From Stomoxys calcitrans (taxonomy: Eukaryota > Arthropoda > Insecta > Diptera > Muscidae): a DNA stretch of 64,000 bases. The position numbers and the translations under genes are program-made. The DNA is taken from assembly GCF_963082655.1 (NCBI RefSeq), contig NC_081554.1, forward strand, positions 121,409,869 to 121,473,868, written 5' to 3'. Positions 58,201 through 64,000 of this stretch are shown one piece after another. Below the pieces are notes generated by a model that made no database searches, was not told the DNA's origin, and saw nothing but the letters and a program-made list of their open reading frames with translations. How positions within the stretch are numbered: position 1 is the first letter of the stretch; the number at the start of each line of letters is the position of its first letter.

Positions 58201-58855
58201 CCTCCATTCCTTGAGCGATCCTTACGTAGCACATTGTAGCCGTGACAACTGTGCAAGCTGCAGGTGTTAGTCAGCTTTGTCTCCTGGATCGCTGCGACCG
58301 ATATGCTCTTCCGACTCATAAAATCTACAATCTCATCAATCTTGCCTCGCAGTCCATTGCAGTTTAACTGCAGGAACGATACATTTCCCGACACTGGCCT
58401 GGCAATAGTAGGGCTAGGGTGCTGTCTTTGCATAAATTGCCGTACGGGAGAGGTCGGGGGGGTCACATAGTCCGACGACGAGGACGCCGAAGGCGACGAC
58501 GGCGAAGCTTGTGACCCACTGCTGGCTATGTTCGCACAGCACCTAGCGACATAGCCAGTATGGCTATACTCCCGTAGCGAAGTTAGGCCAGAGCAAGAAC
58601 GGAAATGTACCCACTCCAAGCACCTGTTACACCTCACCGACACTGACCGATGATGAAGGCGGTTCTGGCAAACGGAACAGAACCAGGGTCCGGGGTTCTT
58701 TTCAATCCCGGCACGGACCAAAAGCATACGGAGAAGGCACTCCGGGATGTGCCTCTCCCATGACGAAAAAAGACGAACACGTACACTGAGGCGGCAGCCC
58801 TTGCCGATGAAGATTCCATCGGGTCAATCCGGTGCGTACAACCGGCTGCCATGGG
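55274..58855 (-). mobile_element. Full-length Ingi/Vingi-like non-LTR retrotransposon (LINE) with 12-bp target duplication
   Basis: The element reads on the minus strand from CCCATGGCAGCCGG at 58855 to a (CAA)n tail at 55274-55292. The 12-bp sequence ATTCCGTCTTGT is repeated exactly at 55262-55273 and 58856-58867, a target-site duplication. Both ends are therefore defined, at 3,582 bp. It carries one long open frame (55308-58727) and a 5' leader of about 128 bp. The insertion lies within an older RTE-like LINE whose reading sense resumes on the far side. An intact frame and a perfect duplication suggest a recent insertion. Clade placement rests on domain order (zinc-finger region, AP endonuclease, RT, CCHC, no RNase H seen) and the NPGP motif near the start. 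It belongs to the broad jockey/I/Ingi group; the exact clade is tentative. Confidence 0.92.
55308..58727 (-). CDS. LINE polyprotein: 2A-like motif, zinc-finger region, AP endonuclease, reverse transcriptase, CCHC
   Basis: The frame is 1139 codons without interruption. Residues 6-14 (AGIEKNPGP) resemble a 2A ribosome-skipping peptide. Residues 17-64 hold paired cysteines and a histidine (C17, C20, C33, C36, H41, C45, C63, C64), like a PHD/treble-clef finger. Residues 70-115 are a Ser/Pro-rich linker. Residues 116-336 are an exonuclease-endonuclease-phosphatase domain with N122, E149 (QET), D256/N258 (GDFNAH) and SDH at 329-330, as in target-nicking AP endonucleases. RT spans about 595-860: D685 in ALDLSKAFD, PQGG at 743-746 and YADD at 772-775. 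The C terminus has a CX2CX8HX3C knuckle from C1088 to C1104. All catalytic residues I can check are present. The first ATG of this frame is at 58727, but upstream sequence suggests the ancestral start lay close to the element's 5' end in a frame now shifted by one base (see findings). Confidence 0.93.
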   Translation of the reverse strand: MLLVRAGIEKNPGPWFCSVCQNRLHHRSVSVRCNRCLEWVHFRSCSGLTSLREYSHTGYVARCCANIASSGSQASPSSPSASSSSDYVTPPTSPVRQFMQRQHPSPTIARPVSGNVSFLQLNCNGLRGKIDEIVDFMSRKSISVAAIQETKLTNTCSLHSCHGYNVLRKDRSRNGGGGLAFVIHHSVQYRPISPALDASDPYMECMGVAVRSGTAEIEIYNVYIPPVGSCVPINGQAYSPDISGLLSGHSRLVLGDFNAHHSSWHSPLGNDQRGIALAEQIDSSTFCTVNEDAPTRITRRCSSSPDISIASPDLLSDVSWQAVISLGSDHLPIILTIDRPPDFITSERRTFINYKKANWTGFREYTNRRFNELPPPSDVLVAERKFRDIINAAAARFIPAGRIPQVRPNFPAQAVVLADERDGIRAMNPANPRISELNLEINRVVNEHKRNLWLEHLEQCNLGTGAGKLWATVKSLSNPGRRDDRTSVTFGELTVTDPKRCARLFNRQFIVHPERDRARRRAIRRIRGLRADEQPSQFTVGEVTNVIRGAKSSKALGPDRISTLMLKNLDLPGVEYLTTVLNLSLNTLIVPDVWKMGRVIPLLKPGKDPSLGESYRPISLLSPVAKTLEALLLPSLVGEFPFAEHQHGFRRLHSTTTALHAITTHICRGFNQPRPCDRTVLVALDLSKAFDTVSHAKLFEDIANTSLQPGLKRWVANYLCGRQSFVEFRDKKSKHRRVKQGVPQGGVISPALFNLYLSSIPPPPDGIEIVSYADDCTILASGPPPIDDICDRLNVYLNELASYFAARNLKISATKSSATLFTTNTREVNSELTVMVDGELIPTIKCPKILGVTFDSSYTFSPHATAICNKVKSRNKVLKSLAGSTWGADKETLLTTYKAIGRSVVSYAAPVWSRQLCDTQWNNIQICQNAALRTATGCLLSSHVDHLHQETKIIPLRRHNYMLSKQYLLGCYRRNHPNHHLVDRYPPPRSLKVDLHDLEREVQRYKREPLDQAAYQAGLNNIHADAVADALTGYRVNVVLGERPPPIAPEEIDLPRQTRVILAQLRSGRCSRLNSHRARIDADVQDVCPDCNQGPHDTRHLFNCPARPTRLRPRSLWTHPILVAEFLGLDTKQNQADER

Positions 58856-58867
58856 ATTCCGTCTTGT

Positions 58868-58935
58868 CTCCTTGTCTTGTTTTCTTTCTTGTGTACGGAA
58901 CATATTATGCTGGGTTTTAAAGACTGTAGTGTAAT
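58868..58935 (-). mobile_element. 5' continuation of the RTE-like LINE beyond the nested insertion
   Basis: On the minus strand this stretch encodes IICSVHKKENKT, matching the usual approach to the NYRG motif (…IYKKGDKT then ANYRGISLL). Joined across the 12-bp duplication it continues the RT of the 53995-55273 fragment, but a small internal duplication puts it out of frame. The homology stops near 58935 at the edge of a family B fragment, so the RTE element was probably already truncated at its 5' end before the later LINE landed. Confidence 0.55.
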
Positions 58936-59095
58936 AACAACTGAAGGACACACGGACATCGGTAAATCGTCTTCGAATTTTACGACGATCGGAATATATG
59001 TATACTTTGTAGGGTCGGAAATGGATATTTCAATGTATTGCAATTGAATGACTGAATGAATATACCCTCTATCCCATTGTTGTGCGTATAAAAGT
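58936..59095 (-). mobile_element. Family B, 5'-end fragment, inverted
   Basis: GACACACGGACATCGGTAAA, CGATCGGAATATATGTATAC, TTTGTAGGGTCGGAAATGGA and AATGAATATACCCTC are the complement of the left end of a B/C-type repeat. It abuts the truncated 5' end of the RTE-like LINE. Confidence 0.6.
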
Positions 59096-59099
59096 TTAA

Positions 59100-59400
59100 A
59101 AATTTTTTGTGCATTCTTTGTTGCAAACGCAAATTTGCCCATGTACTTTTCATTTAGCAACTGCGGGGATACATCTCTCATATCAATTGGTGCTGCCCGA
59201 TTCAAGTTAAAGACCAACGCCAGGTTACCTCCTTTTTATTTCTGATTCCGAACCGAGAAATTGTACACGGCTGATTACCTGAAGTACGGAATAACCACCA
59301 CTGAAAAACATTCTGATAATTTCAACAGAATTTGAACTCAGGCGTTCAGTGTCAAGGTCGGACATGCCAACCTATGCGTTATGGTATCCTCGATGTTTTT
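59100..59400 (-). mobile_element. tRNA-derived SINE, diverged, minus strand
   Basis: The complement runs from CGAGGATACCATAACGCATA near 59392 (decayed A box) through TTGACACTGAACGCCTGAGT with TTCAAATTC (B box), the AATCAGCCG region, AAATAAAAAGGAGGTAAC, GAATCGGGCAGCACCAATTG to CATGGGCAAATTTGCG at 59127-59142. It is older than the 51979 copy. Confidence 0.65.
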
Positions 59401-59449
59401 ATTTTTTTTTTTTGTTCGACTGACTAATTTTGGCCCAGAATCATATGTG

Positions 59450-60295
59450 CAGGGTGCGTCAGAGAATCTAACTTATTTGCCGTCGAACTCGCTTTAAAAT
59501 TCATTCTTACAGACCCGTTTCTGGCCGTAATCCGTCACTTAACCCAGAAATGGACACACAATCGAAAGTGTGAGGCAGTCAATTATGCGTTCTCCCCGAC
59601 GTTAGGCTCGAAAACACACAGCTGATATGGAAAAGTCTGACAGCACTGTTCAACGAATTTTCATCAAGATCTTGAATTGCACCCCTATAAATTGGGTGTT
59701 GTGCTCTTGTACTGAACTCGATTTTGTTGCCCATCGAAATGCAAGTGAAATGCATATTGACAACCTGCCTGAAGACGCGGTAGTTTTTTTCAGTGACGAG
59801 GCTCACTTTCACATTTCCGGCTGCGTCCACAAGCAAAACATGCGTCATTGGAGTATTGTAAGTCTTCAAAAACAACATTGGCCACGCTATCGCCAACATA
59901 CGAAATGATATGCTGCAAAGATCGGACACGAATCTCAAAAATCGACTGGATCAGTGTATGCGCAATGGGGGTCGCCATTTACCCGATGTCAAGACTGCAT
60001 GAAAAAAAAATTATGATATTGTATTCTCAAAAAAAAAGAAATAGAGAATTCAAACCAAAGCTGAAGTACTTTTGCATTTCTTTTACCTTTTAGATAAGTA
60101 ATTGGAAATCACTGCTGTGAGGCAAAGGGAGCTCTCTCTTTGGTTATGTGGCTGCTACGGACACAGTGTTATCCTTAATACAATACTCGATGTTCCAGGC
60201 AGTGTGGATTAAACATTGCCTCAGTCTCTTTTTGATAATAGTGGACTGCCACTTTAACCTGTCCTAACCTAAGTAAGTTTCTCTGGCGCACCCTG
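59450..60295 (+). mobile_element. Internally deleted Tc1/mariner-superfamily transposon, 846 bp
   Basis: Terminal inverted repeats begin CAGGGTGCG: the left end (59450) reads CAGGGTGCGTCAGAGAATCT and the right end, complemented, CAGGGTGCGCCAGAGAAACT, about 26 bp with three mismatches. TA flanks the right end (60296-60297); the left neighbour is TG, a probable mutation of TA. Inside, plus-strand blocks resemble a transposase: RSPRR…ARKHTADMEKSDSTVQRI (about 59584-59660), LDFVAHRNASEMHIDNLPED, VVFFSDEAHFHISG (59780-59822, with a likely catalytic Asp in SDEAHF), HKQNMRHW, then directly SLQKQHWPRYRQHTK (59863-59908). The last join skips the middle of the catalytic core, so it cannot encode an active enzyme. 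Confidence 0.82.
59627..59908 (+). pseudogene. Deleted transposase gene of the Tc1/mariner-type element
   Basis: This 93-codon frame fuses the DNA-binding side and first catalytic segment (SDEAHFHISGCVHKQNMRHW) to the C-terminal segment (SLQKQHWPRYRQHTK), losing the region between. Coding remnants continue past the stop at 59906, reading AAKIGHESQKSTGSVYAQWG. The order and motifs are those of insect mariner-like transposases of the DDE superfamily; the remaining acidic residues are missing. I infer a deletion derivative that can move only if transposase is supplied elsewhere. Confidence 0.72.
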
Positions 60296-60599
60296 TATAA
60301 ATAGATTAAAATGGTAGTTAGTAAAGTGTGTGCGGATTTTAATCCCGGATTAGGGTCACCAAAGACATACGCCCAAAATTGCTTGAAGTCTGGTGTCTTT
60401 TGCCACCTTGATGCTGGAGGTCAAACATTGACATGGGAAATGCTTTCCTCCCACATTCCCTCTCCAGAAATGTTTTATTTTTATAAGTGTAGACTACACT
60501 CAGAGAAATTTATTAGTAACAGCAAAATGTTTTGTTCACATCGGCCCAAACTGGCCATTGAGTGAACTCACTTTCGCGGTAGGCTTCTCTTTCAGCCTA

Positions 60600-60975
60600 A
60601 ACCTTTTATTGCAACTTCCAACAAAGGTACCAAGTAAGATCCAAATCGGTCAATAACCTGATATACCTCGCATATAAACCTTCATCCTGATTTGGTATCT
60701 TAAGACTCTGTAAGCCGCAATTGTTATCTGATTTAGCTGAAATTGTGTACGTAACTACTGTCCAAATCTGTATATATCCTGATATAGCCCCCAAATAAAC
60801 TCGTTTAGTTTACTGCGATCATTAGAACTTTAAATTTTCGGCTAATTATGCAGTAAAGTGGACGTGTGCCCCTTCAAATAAGTGGATGCGTGCACATTTT
60901 TAGCAGAATCAATGGTGGGGGTGGGTTCCGTAGAATCGCCCCGGTCGAACTTAGCCCGTTTTTACTTGTTTTACT
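60600..60975 (+). mobile_element. B/E-type repeat, 3' part with eroded hairpin
   Basis: Internal units (CCAACAAAGGTACCAAGTAA, ATAACCTGATATACCTCGCA, AAGCCGCAATTGTTATCTGA) are followed by the right end GGTGGGGGTGGGTTCCG, CGCCCCGGTCGAACTTAGCC and CGTTTTTACTTG. The palindrome is reduced to CCCGGTCGAAC. Confidence 0.65.
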
Positions 60976-62497
60976 ATGACATCATTGGGATATATAAGCG
61001 GAACGTTGGACAGTCTAAATCGTGTTGACATATGTACATCTCTACTTACTTATGTTTATCATTTTGTTCCATATTTCATTTAGCCTGATCCTAAGAAAGT
61101 AAACTTCTCGCCAGACCCCACGAATAAGTATGAAATCATCAGATGACATTTCTCCCTCGAAACACATGTTACTATTTTTCCAAAAACTTTTTGAGCGTTT
61201 TTGCTTATGTTGTTTTTTCCTCTTTGTAGTAAATTTGAAACATTTGACACATGACACGAAGGAGTACAGCGAATGAGCGAGTGAGCCTGTATCTACTACC
61301 AAGGGAAGAGAAAAAAACTCTTTCTTCAATAAGATGAAGTTGTTTTACTTCGAAATTGTTTAGTAATAACAGACAGCCTCAACATTATGACACTGGCAGC
61401 TGAAACAAAGTGTTTTCTTTTCCCTGTAGTGATGGCGAAAAGAGCGACAATGGAAAGAGTATATGGCGGGCTTTATGTTTAAACTATTATATTTTGTTTT
61501 AGTTTTCTAAACAGGATACTTTGGCCATTGTTTATCTTTCTTTTTGTATCCAACATTTCTAAAAGAATATCGATTTCATTGTTATTTTATAACTACATAA
61601 AATATCTCAAGCTTTATATTTTGTCGGAAGACAATTTTTTATGGTTCTTCATATTTTAAGATTTCATATGCCGTGTCCTTGATGGCATATTCTCTTTCCC
61701 ATTTTATTTTATATTGTAGCATGTACGTGCTGTTGGGCTTTCCTCCTTTATGGGAAGCCATAAAAATAATTTGTTTTTAACAGTTTAAGGGTGTCACATT
61801 TGTTTTGTTGGAATTTTGTTCAAGTATTTCCCCTTCATATTTTCAGGGCAAGCAATTGGTTGTTAATGTCTACCCAAAATATGGTTGTTTTGGTAAAAGC
61901 TTTCTTGCCCTTTGCGAGATTTTGTTTCGGATTAAATGGTCGGCATAAAAATGTGTAATGGCCTATGTTTTCAGACGCATTTGTTAGCAATTATTGTTAA
62001 CGATCAACGGTTTGTTGAGCTTCTTTGAATTATTCCACTAAATCAAGGATGGTAAAATATTTCTTAATTACAACTGAAGTCGAGCGGAGTAATGTTAAGA
62101 ATTCAAAGTGATTATTTCATTTTAATACAAATTTAACGAAGTTCTATATCCTTGATTTACAGTGCTGTCTTACATTTATTCTTCTGAATAATTTTTCGTT
62201 TTGACATTTCGAAGAATATTTCCAACTTAAAAAGGACCAAATATTTTGCAGGAAATAGAAATCACAAAGCCACCTGACGACATTAAAAACTTGAACTATA
62301 CACGACTCAGATGCTACCCTGGATGTAAAATGGTTCCAAAGCATACCTATTCAGCCATTACCAGAATTTTTCCACAAATTTTATAATAGGTTTTACATAC
62401 CTGCAAAGAGAAAAAAATGGAAAATGTTTAGTTAAGTAACAACTTTTAAATTCAAATTAAAATACTACTTGTTTCTAGCTTCTTACAAACAGAGGAA
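60976..62497. other. Unassigned sequence, single-copy in appearance
   Basis: Minus frames at 61042-61329 and 62144-62344 show no motif. No repeat is recognised. Confidence 0.35.
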
Positions 62498-63125
62498 CAA
62501 ATAAAACCAGTCGGGCGGAGCCGACTATGTAATACCCTACACCTACCCTACAATTATAAATTCGGGCAACATATAAATATATATGTATATGAGAGCTTTA
62601 TCTAAATCTGAACAGACTTTAAAACATATCATTTAAAAATTTTTGTTACTTCGGCCATACAAGTGCAAATCCGGCGATAAATATGTATGGGTGCCACATC
62701 CAAATTTGAACCCATTTTGATGAAATCTCGCAGATATGTTAAGATCAATAACAAAACAATCCGTGCTAAATTTTGTGCAGATCGATCATAATTTTTTGTT
62801 ACTACGAACATATAAGCGCAAATCAGGCGATACATATATATATCTAAATCTGAACCGATTTTGATGAAATCATGCAGATATATAAGTACACTAACAAAAC
62901 TGTCCGTGCCAAATTTTGTACAGATCGGTTGAAAATTGTAGCTACTACGGCCATTTAAGTGCAAATCGGGCGATACATATATATGGGAGCTATATCTAAA
63001 TCTGAACCGATTTTGATAAAATTTTGCAAATATTTTGAAATCAATAACAAAACAACCCACGCTAAATTTTATGCAGATCGTCAGATAAGTGAGGTGGCAG
63101 TCTTTAATTTGACCATCACAGCCTT
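62498..63125 (+). mobile_element. Family D repeat: terminal hairpin plus 143-154 bp units
   Basis: A hairpin AGTCGG-GCGGAG-CCGACT (62509-62526) is followed by ATGTAATACCCTACACC. Three degenerate tandem units are keyed by TCGGCCATACAAGTGCAAAT (62651), CGAACATATAAGCGCAAATC (62805) and CGGCCATTTAAGTGCAAATC (62948). Each contains GGGCGATACATATATATGGG or a variant and CTGAACCGATTTTGATGAAA. The 143-codon open stretch on the minus strand here arises from the repeats and is not a gene. Confidence 0.68.
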
Positions 63126-63404
63126 TTCATGATATATATTTAGCCTTGAAAAGAAAAAAATAACTGCACGAATGCATCCGAAATGACACGGATACTTAAT
63201 GATTTTTTATATAGCTGCCGATCTGAGATTCAAAGAAGAAAGAATGGCACAAATTGTACTTAATACCGACACCACAAAACCCTTGCCCGACATAGTCTAG
63301 ATTAGAAAGTAATATGACATAGACGTATGAATGTATTAAGATTTGTCGAATAAAATTTTTGCATTATAAACGCGTTTATACTTATAATCCGAGATTTGGA
63401 GAGG

Positions 63405-63790
63405 GCTGAATTGGCCGAAACTGGGCCGCTCCGCTTTCTTCGTCCCAAATATATAAAATCCGTAATATTCTGCCAAAGTCGTTTAATTTAATTCCTATAA
63501 TCCTATATTTTCCAATCGACCCATAATACCGTCTTGAGGGGTTTCTTTGGGTGTCCCCAAATTTGGATATGACCTTCGTACTTTACTTCCAAACGCGTTT
63601 TATTTGCGTCCCATATTGTCCCGGGTGACCAATATGGATTTATTGGTGACTACTGTGCTTCCAAAGACTCTAAATTTGAGTTCAATACTGTCCCGGTCGG
63701 CTAATATTTCCCTTTGGCGGTTTATTCAAAGGTGGGGCGCCCCTCAGATACTCAGCTCTTCTTTTAAACAACCGATACTACCAAATATAA
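63405..63790 (+). mobile_element. Family A repeat, diverged fragment
   Basis: GGGCCGCTCCGCTTTCTTCG corresponds to the left end. Units follow with TTTATTTGCGTCCCATATTG, AAATTTGAGTTCAATACTGT and GTGGGGCGCCCCTCAGATAC. The right end is not reached before 63790. Confidence 0.5.
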
Positions 63791-64000
63791 AACATTTCAT
63801 TATGATAACTTACATATTTTTTGCAATTATTGCTTAATTCGTTTCAGGTACTTGTGTCTGGCGAAAATAATGTGCCCTTCGCTGTCACAGAATGTATCTA
63901 CCAAAATTAAAATGGCACTTACATTGAAATTGTAAACTCATAACGGCTTGGATTAACGACACAAAATTTTAACAGAAGGTGGAAACAGTCATCAGTTATC

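Noticed and set aside
58634..58951. 105-codon minus frame crossing the 5' end of the LINE
   Set aside because: It crosses the target duplication and joins unrelated RTE and LINE sequence. Its inner part is the frame-shifted leader of the LINE, not a separate gene.
62629..63060. 143-codon minus-strand frame
   Set aside because: It runs through three tandem family D units; the translated sequence repeats itself (FVSVLIYLHDFIKIGSD and variants) and has no independent start or motif.
1..64000. LTR retrotransposons or viral sequences
   Set aside because: No paired long terminal repeats, no protease/integrase motifs and no virus-type genes were found on either strand.

Overview
This is nuclear DNA from a higher fly, most likely a muscid such as the stable fly, house fly or horn fly. 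The evidence is strong A+T richness, short introns of 60-70 bp with dipteran splice signals, and several dispersed repeat types that I associate with muscid genomes (an inference from memory, not a search). There is no operon and no sign of bacterial DNA. The window is one small host gene in a dense mosaic of mobile elements, most of them broken and many nested in each other. The only host gene I can support is a three-exon gene at 10452-11141 (+). It encodes a 185-residue, probably secreted, lysine/glutamate-rich helical protein that I do not recognise, with a plausible TATA/initiator pair upstream.  Region by region: 1-6150 holds a hairpin-ended repeat (family B) with a tRNA-derived SINE inside it, then two roughly 2-kb family A repeats head to head. 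7355-10020 holds a lone transposon terminal repeat, a family C repeat and a family B repeat split by a SINE. 10361-11190 is the host gene. 12028-20970 is B-type and SINE copies, a LOA-like LINE fragment and local tandem duplications. 23000-23236 is a complete TA-flanked MITE. 24010-25205 is a CR1/jockey-group LINE relic. 25256-26110 holds a pogo-like end and two copies of an unrecognised transposon-type coding segment. 26575-29660 is a decayed jockey LINE. 30450-31840 is a SINE split by a family B element. 33385-40760 holds three LOA-like LINE fragments, a family A copy and an 84-bp SINE. 42869-43294 is a Penelope-like RT fragment. 47788-50357 holds the best family B and C copies, in tandem. 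53995-58935 is an RTE-like LINE split by an intact 3.58-kb LINE. 59450-60295 is an internally deleted Tc1/mariner element. 62498-63125 is a family D repeat.  The most informative structure is the intact LINE at 55274-58855. It has a 1139-codon open frame (zinc-finger region, AP-type endonuclease, reverse transcriptase, C-terminal CCHC), a (CAA)n tail and a perfect 12-bp target duplication, and sits inside the RTE-like LINE. Close to its N terminus is a 2A-like NPGP motif. An 84-bp insertion at 40231-40314 starts at exactly the same 5' base as this LINE, keeps its first ~67 bp and ends in a CAA-type tail, so it looks like a very short non-autonomous partner. The second theme is that families B and C, different in sequence, share a 153-bp internal period and a terminal GC-rich palindrome. 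Family D has a similar hairpin. This looks like a Helitron/Helentron-type non-autonomous group, though I cannot prove that class here. Reciprocal nesting (SINE in B, B in SINE) shows both were active in the same period.
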